DNA of 15,215 bases from Alectryocaccomicrobium faecavium (lineage in GTDB: Bacteria; Bacillota; Clostridia; Christensenellales; Aristaeellaceae): assembly GCA_018713425.1 (NCBI GenBank), contig DVOT01000044.1:1-15215 (forward strand), written 5' to 3'. The notes beneath the pieces are model-generated. The model was given only the letters and a program-made list of their open reading frames with translations. It was not told the origin of the DNA and searched no databases. The stretch's first letter is position 1. Each line of letters begins with the position of its first letter. This document shows, one piece after another, positions 6,601-13,569 of this stretch. The translations under genes and the position numbers were made by a program.

Positions 6601-7647
6601 ATGAGCATTATAACAATTGTCGGCGCGGGCCAAATGGGTTCGGCCATGTGTTTTCCGGCGCGCAGCAACGGGCACGAGGTTCGCCTGGTGGGTACGCCGC
6701 TGGACCGGGAGATCATCGAGCGCGCAAAGGTGGATCGCTGGCACCTCAATTTGAAGCGCTACTTGCCCGAGGGCGTAAAATACTATCAAATCGAAGACAT
6801 GCGCGCGGCGCTCATGGGCGCGGATCTGCTCATCGGCGGCGTGAGCAGCTTTGGCGTGGATTGGTTTGCGCAGAATGTGCTGCCGGCAATCCCCGAATCG
6901 CTGCCCGTGCTGTCCATCACGAAGGGGCTTGTCGACCTTCCGGACGGCACGCTGATATCCTATCTGGAATACTATAGGCGGCAGCTTGGTGGCCGGAAGC
7001 TTTCTCTCAACGCCATCGGCGGGCCGTGCACGGCCTATGAGCTGGCGGATCTGGATCCCACCACGGTGTGCTTCTGCGGGCAGGACATCGCGCTGCTGCG
7101 GAAGCTGCGCGCTATGCTGCGGACGGAGTATTATCACATCACGGTATCGACGGATGTGGAGGGCCTGGAGTGCGCGGTCGCGCTGAAAAACGCGTTTGCG
7201 CTGGGCGTGGCGCTCGCGGTCGGCCTTGCGGAAAAGCGGGAAGGCCAGGTGGGTAAATTGCATTACAACTCCCAGGCCGCGCTGTTTGGGCAGAGCGTCA
7301 AGGAGATGCGCCGCATCTTGAAGGCCGTGGGCGCGCACGAGGACAACATCATCTTTGGCGCGGGCGACCTGTATGTGACGATATACGGCGGACGGACGCG
7401 CATGATCGGCACGCTGCTGGGCCGCGGTATGCGCTTTGAAGAGGCGCTGGCGGAACTGCACGGCGTCACGCTGGAATCGCTGGTCATAGCCACGCGCGCG
7501 GCGAACGCCATACGCCGCAGGATCGAACGGGGCGAATTGCGGGCGGAGAGTTTCCCGCTGCTTTTGCACTGCGACGACGTGATCAACCACGACAAACCGG
7601 CGGGCGACATCCCCTGGGACGCGTTTGAGGAGGATTGGGAACTGTAA
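6601..7647 (+). CDS. gpsA: NAD(P)-dependent glycerol-3-phosphate dehydrogenase
   Basis: It interconverts sn-glycerol 3-phosphate and dihydroxyacetone phosphate. The 348-residue protein has an N-terminal Rossmann motif GAGQMG (8-13), the SITKGL segment, GGPCTAYEL in place of the usual SGPSFAxE, and the catalytic lysine in ALKNAF (K196). FGAGDLYVT follows, then GGRTRMIGTLLGRG, the substrate and cofactor segment. GGGAGG-like bases at 6585-6590 lie 10 bases before the ATG. It follows the GDPD gene by 63 bases and is probably cotranscribed. Several motifs depart from housekeeping GpsA (C and Y in GGPCTAYEL; TRM instead of the common RNRR). Together with its partner, this suggests a second, salvage-oriented copy rather than the phospholipid-synthesis enzyme. 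That reading is inference, since the rest of the genome is not visible. Confidence 0.88.
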   Translation: MSIITIVGAGQMGSAMCFPARSNGHEVRLVGTPLDREIIERAKVDRWHLNLKRYLPEGVKYYQIEDMRAALMGADLLIGGVSSFGVDWFAQNVLPAIPESLPVLSITKGLVDLPDGTLISYLEYYRRQLGGRKLSLNAIGGPCTAYELADLDPTTVCFCGQDIALLRKLRAMLRTEYYHITVSTDVEGLECAVALKNAFALGVALAVGLAEKREGQVGKLHYNSQAALFGQSVKEMRRILKAVGAHEDNIIFGAGDLYVTIYGGRTRMIGTLLGRGMRFEEALAELHGVTLESLVIATRAANAIRRRIERGELRAESFPLLLHCDDVINHDKPAGDIPWDAFEEDWEL

Positions 7648-7713
7648 GCGCTTTGCGACGCCTTGCTAGTGGGCTTTTTCCGGGACGGTTTGCCCGGACT
7701 GCGCTTCTTTTCG

Positions 7714-7742
7714 TTGCCAAAGAAGCCCGGGTATGGTATAAT
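7714..7742 (+). promoter_or_regulatory. Promoter of the SGNH-MBL-methyltransferase operon
   Basis: TTGCCA (7714-7719) and a perfect TATAAT (7737-7742) are separated by 17 bases. The predicted transcript starts near 7750, giving a leader of about 70 bases that contains the hairpin at 7759-7784. Confidence 0.7.
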
Positions 7743-7758
7743 TTGATACAATCCACCA

Positions 7759-7784
7759 CCGCCGCGCGGATTTTTGCGCGGCGG
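7759..7784 (+). promoter_or_regulatory. 5'-leader stem-loop with T-rich loop
   Basis: CCGCCGCGC (7759-7767) pairs perfectly with GCGCGGCGG (7776-7784) around the loop GGATTTTT. It begins 17 bases after the -10 and ends 20 bases before the GGGGAGG ribosome binding site. No long T-run follows the stem, so it is not a standard terminator. It may stabilise the 5' end or bind a regulator. Similar hairpins follow the promoters at 11529 and 11419. Confidence 0.55.
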
Positions 7785-7819
7785 TTTGCTACAAACGATA
7801 CCATGGGGAGGAAAGGCAT

Positions 7820-8554
7820 ATGCGCATATTGGAAAAGCTTGCGCAGCGCGAGCGGGATGCGCGCGCTTGCGCGCCGCAGTTGATTTGCTGCCTGGGCGAT
7901 AGCGTGACGCACGGCTGTTTCGAGGTGTTTTTCAACGAAAAAGGACAGATCGATACGGTGTATGAGCCGTGGAACGGCTACGCGGCCCTTTTGGAGCGCC
8001 GCCTGCGCGCGCTGTATCCCGCGGCGGCGGTGAATGTGCTCAACGCGGGCATTTCCGGCGATAACGCTACCGGCGCGCTCGCGCGCCTGGAACGGGACGT
8101 GCTCAGCCGCAAACCCGATTTGGTGACGGTGAACCTGGCCCTCAACGACGCCATGAACCCCGATGTGGAAGCGGGGCTCGCGGCGTACGCCGCCGCCATG
8201 GGAGAAATCATGGATCGCGTGCTCGCTTCCGGCGCGGAGTGCATGCTGGTCACGCCGAATTTTATGTGCGCGTATGTGAGCCATGCGCTACAGGAGGAAG
8301 GCCTGCGCGCCATCGCCCGGGACGCGGGTCGCGTGCAAAATGAGGGCATCCTCGCCCGCTATGTGGCGGCGGCGCGCGCGGAAGCCGAGCGTCGCCGCGT
8401 GCCCATTGCGGACGCCTTTGCCCGCTGGCAGGCGTTGGCCAGCGCGGGGGTGGACACCACAAAGCTGCTCTCCAACCACATCAACCACCCCACCCGCGAG
8501 GCGCATGGGATGTTTGTGGAAGCCATATTGGCGCAGCTTTTGCAAGAAGCCTGA
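7820..8554 (+). CDS. SGNH/GDSL-family hydrolase
   Basis: This 244-residue cytoplasmic protein has the SGNH blocks in order: GDSVTHG with nucleophile S28, NAGISGDNA (block II glycine), NLALNDAM with N109, and INHPTREAH with the likely catalytic H223. The family removes acyl groups from sugars, lipids or other small molecules. In the usual D-x-x-H of block V the position three residues before H223 is a histidine (H220) rather than aspartate, so the triad may work as a Ser-His dyad. GGGGAGGAAAGG lies just before the ATG. It is the first gene of a three-gene unit, 31 bases ahead of the PhnP-like hydrolase. There is no signal peptide. The substrate is unknown. Confidence 0.85.
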   Translation: MRILEKLAQRERDARACAPQLICCLGDSVTHGCFEVFFNEKGQIDTVYEPWNGYAALLERRLRALYPAAAVNVLNAGISGDNATGALARLERDVLSRKPDLVTVNLALNDAMNPDVEAGLAAYAAAMGEIMDRVLASGAECMLVTPNFMCAYVSHALQEEGLRAIARDAGRVQNEGILARYVAAARAEAERRRVPIADAFARWQALASAGVDTTKLLSNHINHPTREAHGMFVEAILAQLLQEA

Positions 8555-8585
8555 TCGGTTTGGGACGGGAAGGAGGATACCAACG

Positions 8586-9455
8586 GTGAATATGCGTTTC
8601 TTGGGCACGGGGGCGGCGGAACTGTATCCCAACCCCTATTGCGATTGCGAAGTGTGCGAGCGCGCCCGCCGTGCAAAAGAGATTCGGCTGCGCAGCGCGT
8701 TCCTTTTGAATGAGCACAATATGGTAGATTTTGGCGTGGACGTGCTGGCCGCCAGTGCATTATACGATATTCCGCTATATGCCATAGAAAACGTGTTCAT
8801 CACGCACACGCATCCCGACCATTTTTGCCTGGATAACATCGGCGCGGCCACCATGGCGGGCAAGCGTAGCGGGCACTGGCCCATCCGCTTTTACCTTTCC
8901 GCGTCCGCGAAGGCCTGGCTGGAACAATACCTCGCCGCGGTGCGCCCGCTCTACGGCGGCGCGAGCGAGGTGGACGCGCTGCTGCAAATGGGGCGCGCGG
9001 AATTCTGCGCGGTGGAACCGTACCGCTGGTTCGAGGCGGGCGGCCTGCGCGTTTTCGCGCTGGAAACCAACCACATTGTGAATGGGAAGGAACCCGCGCT
9101 GAATTATCTCTTCGAAATGCCCGATGGCACGCGCCTTTTGTACGCCTGCGATACGGGCCTTTACGGGGAAAAGGCGCTTGGCGCGCTCGCAGGCGCGCGC
9201 ATCGGCATCGTGGTGACGGAGGGCACCTTTGGCTCGAAAACTTTGCCGCGGGAGAGCGCGCACCTGTGCGGGCAAAACTGCTGCGAACAGCTGCGCGCAC
9301 TGGAACGGGCGGGCGCTCTGGCCGCAGGCGCGCGCGCCTATATCACGCACATCAACCAGGAAAACGAATGGAACACGGCGCAGTACCAGGCCTATATGGA
9401 GAAAAACGCGCCCATTCCCGTGACCATCGCGCGCGACGGCATGGAAATCGGGTGA
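8586..9455 (+). CDS. PhnP-like metallo-beta-lactamase-fold phosphodiesterase
   Basis: A GTG start at 8586 is preferred because AGGAGG (8571-8576) lies 9 bases upstream; the in-frame ATG at 8592 would be 15 bases away. The 289-residue protein opens with FLGTGAAELYPN and a cysteine cluster CDCEVC (C19, C21, C24) followed by ERARR. This matches the structural zinc site of E. coli PhnP (CxCxxC then ARARR). HTHPDH (74-79) is the dinuclear metal motif, with later ligands in ETNHI, ACDTG and ITHIN. PhnP opens cyclic ribose phosphodiesters in phosphonate breakdown, but no other phn gene is present here. The activity is therefore best given as cyclic or small-molecule phosphodiester hydrolysis. It sits between an SGNH hydrolase and a methyltransferase. 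Confidence 0.82.
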   Translation: MNMRFLGTGAAELYPNPYCDCEVCERARRAKEIRLRSAFLLNEHNMVDFGVDVLAASALYDIPLYAIENVFITHTHPDHFCLDNIGAATMAGKRSGHWPIRFYLSASAKAWLEQYLAAVRPLYGGASEVDALLQMGRAEFCAVEPYRWFEAGGLRVFALETNHIVNGKEPALNYLFEMPDGTRLLYACDTGLYGEKALGALAGARIGIVVTEGTFGSKTLPRESAHLCGQNCCEQLRALERAGALAAGARAYITHINQENEWNTAQYQAYMEKNAPIPVTIARDGMEIG

Positions 9456-9460
9456 GCGCC

Positions 9461-10192
9461 ATGAAGGAGAACAAATACGACGACGCGGCCTTTTTCGCCA
9501 AATATGCCGGCATGCACCGTTCTATTTACGGGCTTGCCGGCGCGGCGGAATGGGCGGCGCTGCGGGCCATGCTGCCCAATGTCGCGGGCAAAAGCGTGCT
9601 CGATTTGGGCTGCGGCTATGGCTGGCACTGCCGCTATTTCGCGGAAAACGGCGCTTCCCGCGTGCTGGGGATCGACCTTTCCGAGCGCATGCTTGCCGAG
9701 GCGCGCTCGCGCGAAAATCCGCCCGCCATTGAATACCGGCGCGCGGCCATGGAGGAGCTGGATTTTCCCGCCGAAAGCTTCGATCTCGTGTTCAGCTCGC
9801 TGGCGTTTCACTATGTGCGGGATTTTGCGCCGCTGGCGGCAAACATCGCCCGCTGGCTAAAGCGCGGCGGTGCGCTCGTCTGCTCTATGGAACACCCGGT
9901 GTTCACGGCTAGCGGACCGCAGGACTGGGACTACGCGCCAGATGGTTCCATCCGGCATTTTCCCGTGGACCGCTATTTTGAGGAAGGCGAGCGGGAAGCC
10001 ATCTTCCTGGGCGAGCGCGTGATCAAATACCACCGGACGCTCACCACCATCGTGGGCGCGCTCTTCGCCAGCGGCCTGCGCCTTATAGGCCTGGTGGAGC
10101 CGCAGCCGCCCGAGGATATGCTGGATCTGCCGGGCATGCGCGATGAAATGCGCCGCCCTATGATGCTGTTGCTATCCGCGGAAAAGGCCTGA
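9461..10192 (+). CDS. Class I SAM-dependent methyltransferase
   Basis: The 243-residue protein has the Rossmann-type SAM site VLDLGCGYGWH (around residues 46-56), the acidic GIDLSERML that binds the ribose of SAM, the motif-II-like AMEELDFPAESFDLVFSSLAFHYV, and WLKRGGALVCSMEHPVF. This is the Methyltransf_11 pattern of a widespread Firmicutes group whose substrate is not established. The ATG at 9461 is 5 bases after the stop of the upstream gene. The ribosome binding site is weak, so translational coupling is likely. It is the last gene of the unit and is followed at once by a hairpin. The substrate is probably a small molecule; the neighbours do not settle it. Confidence 0.85.
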   Translation: MKENKYDDAAFFAKYAGMHRSIYGLAGAAEWAALRAMLPNVAGKSVLDLGCGYGWHCRYFAENGASRVLGIDLSERMLAEARSRENPPAIEYRRAAMEELDFPAESFDLVFSSLAFHYVRDFAPLAANIARWLKRGGALVCSMEHPVFTASGPQDWDYAPDGSIRHFPVDRYFEEGEREAIFLGERVIKYHRTLTTIVGALFASGLRLIGLVEPQPPEDMLDLPGMRDEMRRPMMLLLSAEKA

Positions 10193-10218
10193 GCCGCGCG
10201 CTCGCGGCGACTATTTTT
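10193..10218 (+). terminator. Hairpin terminator after the methyltransferase gene
   Basis: GCCGCG (10193-10198) pairs with CGCGGC (10203-10208) over a four-base loop, and a TATTTTT stretch follows three bases later. It starts directly after the methyltransferase stop. Its T-run lies over the end of the convergent glycosyltransferase gene. Confidence 0.5.
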
Positions 10219-11344
10219 CCGGGGGCGTAATCTTGCCGTGCTCCACGCTGTTCACAATCAGCTTTGCCACCCGGCGGGAAGCGTCCTTGGGAATGTGCTG
10301 GCGCGCGGCGTGCAGCATGCCGGCCTGCACATTGGGGTCGTAGAGGATTTTCACCGCGGCGCGGCAGGCCTTTTCATCGTTTTTTGCGTTATAGGCCAGC
10401 CCGCGCGCCTGGAAAAAGGCGGCGTTGTCGGTTTCGATGGGCGGGATGGAATGCAGCGCGATCAGGGGCACGCGCTGCACCAGCGTTTCCGTGCTGGTGA
10501 GCCCACCGGCCTTGGTGATCACCACGTCAGCCGAAGCCAGGAAGGCGTTGAGTGGGGAAACATAGCCCAGCACGCGCACGCGCGGATTGCCCATCGCCTC
10601 CAATTCCTCCTTGGCGGCGGCGTTGTTGCCGCAAACGGCGCTGATCACCACGCTGGAAGGCAGCGTTTCGTCCAGCGCGCGCACGGTGCGCGGCAGCTTG
10701 CCCGCGCCCATGCTGCCACCCGCCACGATCACGTGCTTGCATTCCGGATCGATGCCGTATGCCTGCTTGGCGGCGACAATGTCGCGTTCCGGGGCGATTT
10801 GCGGCGTCACTGGGATGCCATAGGGGAACAGGCGCTCCGCGGGCATGCCCTTGGCGATGTAAGGCGCAACCAGATCGGGGTGCGGCAGAATATACGCGTC
10901 CAGCCGGGTTTCCTCCCAAAACAGCGTGACGTTGTAATCCGTCATGATGCCAAAGGTCAGCGCGCCGATCTTGCCGCGCTTGATGAGATGCGTGAGCGCT
11001 TGGGAAGAAAACACGTGCGTGGTGATGATGGCGTCCGGCGCGGTTTGGAAGATGTATTCTTCCAGGCGGCGGATGTTCACCAGGTTCAGCGCGTAGCTGG
11101 CGGAATGCCCATGCTTGGGCGACAGCTTGCCCACCACGCGGTAGCCCGCGCCGAACACGCGCGGCGAATGGCGCGCTACGCTCGCGTACACGCCGGAAAC
11201 GGTTTTGGAGCCCCACTCGCTGGCGATGGCCAGCGAATCCACCATTTCCGCCCGCACGCCCAATTCGGCCAGCGCGTCGATCATGGCGTTGCCGGCGGCG
11301 TTGTGCCCGCCGCCCGTGTTGGTGGAAAGAATCAATATCTTCAT
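10211..11344 (-). CDS. GT28-family glycosyltransferase, MGDG synthase / diacylglycerol glucosyltransferase-like
   Basis: The 377-residue protein begins MKILILSTNTGGGHNAAGNAM. The GGGH motif is typical of the MGDG-synthase and UgtP branch of family GT28, which adds a sugar from UDP-sugar to diacylglycerol at the inner membrane face. Further family segments are IITTHVFSSQAL, GIMTDYNVTLFWEE, IVAGGSMGAGKLPRTV (nucleotide-binding domain) and the C-terminal ITKAGGLTSTETLVQRVPLIAL with ETDNAAFF. The length is normal. Such enzymes make glycolipids and the anchor of lipoteichoic acid. It is a single gene, convergent with the methyltransferase unit and divergent from the MATE gene. The acceptor and sugar (glucose or galactose) cannot be read from sequence. 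Confidence 0.85.
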   Translation of the reverse strand: MKILILSTNTGGGHNAAGNAMIDALAELGVRAEMVDSLAIASEWGSKTVSGVYASVARHSPRVFGAGYRVVGKLSPKHGHSASYALNLVNIRRLEEYIFQTAPDAIITTHVFSSQALTHLIKRGKIGALTFGIMTDYNVTLFWEETRLDAYILPHPDLVAPYIAKGMPAERLFPYGIPVTPQIAPERDIVAAKQAYGIDPECKHVIVAGGSMGAGKLPRTVRALDETLPSSVVISAVCGNNAAAKEELEAMGNPRVRVLGYVSPLNAFLASADVVITKAGGLTSTETLVQRVPLIALHSIPPIETDNAAFFQARGLAYNAKNDEKACRAAVKILYDPNVQAGMLHAARQHIPKDASRRVAKLIVNSVEHGKITPPEK

Positions 11345-11384
11345 AGCGAACCTCGCTTGTTTTTCCGGATTCGACAGTTGGACT

Positions 11385-11405
11385 GGGAATGTGCGAAAAA
11401 TTCCC
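11385..11405 (-). promoter_or_regulatory. 5'-leader stem-loop of the glycosyltransferase gene
   Basis: Read on the minus strand, GGGAAT (11405-11400) pairs with ATTCCC (11390-11385) around the loop TTTTCGCAC. It begins 13 bases after the -10 at 11419-11424. It shares the T-rich loop and promoter-proximal position with the hairpins at 7759 and 11580. Confidence 0.4.
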
Positions 11406-11418
11406 GGTTCTTTCCGTC

Positions 11419-11447
11419 ATTATACCTGTTTTGCGTTAAATACAAAA
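11419..11447 (-). promoter_or_regulatory. Promoter of the glycosyltransferase gene
   Basis: A perfect minus-strand TATAAT lies at 11419-11424. The hexamer 17 bases upstream (TTTTGT, 11442-11447) matches the -35 consensus poorly. The leader is about 70 bases long. Confidence 0.5.
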
Positions 11448-11528
11448 GCGCTGATTGTAAGTTTCTTCCGATGAAAAGAAGCGATCTTGCATCCTGTGCG
11501 GTATGCGTGCGAAATTCCCCCGCAACGC

Positions 11529-11556
11529 TTGACAACGGCGGGAAAGCGGATACAAT
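11529..11556 (+). promoter_or_regulatory. Promoter of the MATE transporter gene
   Basis: A perfect TTGACA (11529-11534) is followed after 16 bases by TACAAT (11551-11556). Expression is expected to be fairly strong. The transcript would start near 11563. Confidence 0.7.
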
Positions 11557-11579
11557 GATACTATATGGCTCCGCCTCCG

Positions 11580-11597
11580 CGCGGGGTTTTTTCCGCG
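11580..11597 (+). promoter_or_regulatory. 5'-leader stem-loop of the MATE gene
   Basis: CGCGG (11580-11584) pairs with CCGCG (11593-11597) around the loop GGTTTTTT, beginning 23 bases after the -10. The stem is only 5 base pairs, but the sequence CGCGCGG-NN-TTTTT is shared with the leader at 7759. Confidence 0.45.
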
Positions 11598-11629
11598 AGA
11601 ATTACAGAAGATAGACTGGAGGAATCCCC

Positions 11630-13036
11630 ATGCAATCCGCCCGCTGGAAGCGCCTGTTTGGCGACCGCAAGTTTTATTCCATGGTGCTCGCCGTAGCGCT
11701 GCCCATTATGGCGCAAAATGGCGTTACGAACTTCGTTTCCATGCTGGATAACATTATGGTGGGCCAGCTGGGCACGGAGCCGATGAGCGGCGTGGCCATC
11801 GCCAACCAGTTGCTTTTCGTTTTCAACCTGTGCATTTTCGGCGCGACGTCGGGCGCGGGCATCTTTGGCGCGCAATTTTATGGCAGCGGCGATACCGACG
11901 GCTTGCGCAGCACCTTTCAATTCAAGCTGCTGCTCTGCGCGGGGCTGACCGTGCTGGCCATCGGCATTTTGATGGCCTTTCCCGAGCCGCTCATCCGCCT
12001 CTACCTGCACGAGGGCGGCTCCGCGGCGGACATCGAGGCCACGCTGCAATACGGCCTGGACTATGTGCGCGTGATGCTGTGGGGCCTGTTCCCCTTTATG
12101 ATCGTGCAGGTGTATTCCAGTACGTTGCGCGAAACCGGGCAGACCATCGTGCCCATGGTGGCGAGCATGGCGGCCATTTTGGTCAATCTCACGTTCAACT
12201 ATTTCCTGATTTTCGGCCGCATGGGCTTCCCGCGGCTGGAAGTGCGCGGCGCGGCCATCGCCACGGTGCTTTCCCGCTTTGTGGAACTGGCCGTGATCGC
12301 GGGCTGGACGCACGCGCACGCCGTGCGCAACCGCTTCGTGCATGGCGTGTACCGCAAAATTCACATCCCCGGGCGCCTGGCAAAACAGATTTTTGTGAAG
12401 GGCATGCCCCTGATGTACAACGAAATCCTCTGGGCCGCGGGCACGGCCATTTTGAACCAGTGCTATTCCATGCGCGGGCTGGAGGCCGTGGCCGCCACGA
12501 ACATTTCCTCCACCATTTTCAACGTTTTCAACGTGGTCTATATGGCGCTGGGCGTGGCCGTGGGCATCGTGGTGGGCCAGAAGCTGGGCGCGGGAGAAAT
12601 GGAAGAAGCGCGCGAGACCGATACGCGCATGATCGTGTTTGCGGTGCTCAGCTGCCTGGCGCTGGGTGTGTTGCTGTTCGCCACCGCGCCGCTCTTCCCC
12701 GCAATTTACAACACGACGGATGAAGTGCGCGCGCTGGCCACGAACCTGATGCGCGTGAGCGCCTCCTTCATGCCCATGTACGCCTTCCTGCACACCTGCT
12801 ATTACACGCTGCGCTCCGGCGGCAAAACCGTGATTACGTTCTTCTTCGATTCCGGCTTTATCTGGGTGTGCTCCATGCCGCTGGCCTTCTGCCTGGCGCG
12901 GTTCACCAGCGTGCCGCTGGTGACCATGTACGCGCTGTGCCAGGGCATCGAGCTCATCAAGTGCGTGATCGGCTTCATTCTGGTGAAAAAGGGCGTGTGG
13001 ATCCACAATCTGGTGTCCCAGAAGGAAAGCGCCTGA
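11630..13036 (+). CDS. MATE-family multidrug/cation efflux transporter
   Basis: The 468-residue membrane protein has about twelve hydrophobic segments in two similar halves. Family segments are visible: ALPIMAQNGVTNFVSMLDNIMVGQLGTEPMSGVAIANQ in the first helices, the loop GAQFYGSGDTD, RETGQT after helix 4, and NISSTIFNVFNVVYMALGVAVGIVVGQKLGAGEMEEA at the start of the second half. MATE proteins export drugs or metabolites in exchange for Na+ or H+. TGGAGGAA (about 11617-11624) precedes the ATG. It stands alone between its own promoter and terminator. The substrate cannot be predicted; the transporter of the last operon is unrelated. Confidence 0.93.
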   Translation: MQSARWKRLFGDRKFYSMVLAVALPIMAQNGVTNFVSMLDNIMVGQLGTEPMSGVAIANQLLFVFNLCIFGATSGAGIFGAQFYGSGDTDGLRSTFQFKLLLCAGLTVLAIGILMAFPEPLIRLYLHEGGSAADIEATLQYGLDYVRVMLWGLFPFMIVQVYSSTLRETGQTIVPMVASMAAILVNLTFNYFLIFGRMGFPRLEVRGAAIATVLSRFVELAVIAGWTHAHAVRNRFVHGVYRKIHIPGRLAKQIFVKGMPLMYNEILWAAGTAILNQCYSMRGLEAVAATNISSTIFNVFNVVYMALGVAVGIVVGQKLGAGEMEEARETDTRMIVFAVLSCLALGVLLFATAPLFPAIYNTTDEVRALATNLMRVSASFMPMYAFLHTCYYTLRSGGKTVITFFFDSGFIWVCSMPLAFCLARFTSVPLVTMYALCQGIELIKCVIGFILVKKGVWIHNLVSQKESA

Positions 13037-13047
13037 GATTTTTTTCT

Positions 13048-13083
13048 GCCGCTGCGGAAGCAAATTCCGCCGCGGCATTTTTG
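13048..13083 (+). terminator. Rho-independent terminator of the MATE gene
   Basis: GCCGCTGCGGAA (13048-13059) pairs with TTCCGCCGCGGC (13065-13076) with one mismatch over a GCAAA loop, followed by ATTTTTGTTT. It starts 12 bases after the MATE stop codon. Confidence 0.85.
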
Positions 13084-13105
13084 TTTGTTAAAATTCCAAA
13101 ATGAC

Positions 13106-13134
13106 TTGTCGCTGTGCCGTTCTTGTGTTATACT
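13106..13134 (+). promoter_or_regulatory. Promoter of the GntR-ABC operon
   Basis: TTGTCG (13106-13111) and TATACT (13129-13134) are spaced by 17 bases. The -10 overlaps the inverted repeat described at 13126-13155. Confidence 0.65.
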
Positions 13135-13155
13135 GATTTGCATAACAGCATAACA
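13126..13155. promoter_or_regulatory. Candidate operator of the GntR repressor
   Basis: TGTTAT (13126-13131) and ATAACA (13142-13147) form an inverted repeat with a 10-base spacer that overlaps the -10 and the transcription start. A second ATAACA at 13150-13155 makes a tandem GCATAACA repeat (13140-13155). The position fits autorepression by the YtrA-type protein encoded next; the protein-site link is inference. Confidence 0.5.
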
Positions 13156-13182
13156 GATTAAACAGCAAAAGGAGGGATGGGC

Positions 13183-13569
13183 TTGAAATTGGTTCTTTCC
13201 AATGCGTCAGGCGTGCCCATCTATGAACAGATCAAGCAGCAAATCAAGGCGGCCATCCTGGCAGGCGAACTACGGGAAGGGGAAGCGCTGCCTTCGCTCA
13301 GAAGCCTGGCGAAAGACCTGAAAATCAGCGTATTGACCGTCACAAGGGCCTATACGGAATTGGAGCAGGAGGGATTTGTGCAAAATGTGCAGGGACGGGG
13401 TTGCTTCGCCCTGGGGCGGGGCTCCGAGCTCCTCAAAGAGCAGCTGATTGTGCGGGCAGAAAACCACCTGACAGAGGCCATTCAGGCGGCAAAAATGGCG
13501 GATCTATCCCGGGAAGACCTGCGCCGGTTGCTGGATATTTTGTGGGAGGGAAATGCGGATGATCTATGA
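13183..13569 (+). CDS. GntR-family (YtrA subfamily) transcriptional repressor
   Basis: This is a short GntR regulator with an N-terminal winged helix (IYEQIKQQIKAAILAGELREGEALPSLRSLAKDLKISVLTVTRAYTELEQEGFV) and only a small helical C-terminal part of about 50 residues, as in the YtrA group. A TTG start at 13183 is preferred: GGAGGG (13171-13176) lies 6 bases upstream and the protein then begins MKLVLSNASGVPIYEQ, the usual YtrA-type start. The ATG at 13177 is directly adjacent to the Shine-Dalgarno. The gene overlaps the following ATPase gene by 11 bases. YtrA-type repressors control the ABC transporter beside them and often respond to cell-envelope stress; the signal here is unknown. Confidence 0.9.
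   Translation: MKLVLSNASGVPIYEQIKQQIKAAILAGELREGEALPSLRSLAKDLKISVLTVTRAYTELEQEGFVQNVQGRGCFALGRGSELLKEQLIVRAENHLTEAIQAAKMADLSREDLRRLLDILWEGNADDL

Noticed and set aside
5632..7590. Long minus-strand open frame of 652 codons opposite the GDPD and gpsA genes
   Set aside because: It is the antisense of two clearly recognised enzymes, has arginine- and histidine-rich low-quality sequence, and no domain motif. Such frames are common opposite GC-rich genes.
7670..7729. Possible terminator after gpsA (CCGGG/CCCGG and GGGCTT/AAGCCC pairings)
   Set aside because: The short stems have no T-run directly after them, and the second pairing overlaps the promoter at 7714, so I could not support a terminator.
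10238..11614. Plus-strand open frame of 458 codons opposite the glycosyltransferase gene
   Set aside because: It mirrors a complete GT28 gene with strong motifs; the frame has no family signal and no good ribosome binding site.
11345..11629. Riboswitch in the intergenic region between the glycosyltransferase and MATE genes
   Set aside because: The space is taken up by two divergent promoters and short leaders. I saw no guanidine, PreQ1 or other known aptamer core, only the short hairpins reported above.
11561..13078. Minus-strand open frame of 505 codons opposite the MATE gene
   Set aside because: It is composed of His/Arg/Gly/Ala-rich antisense of a membrane protein gene and shows no recognisable motif.
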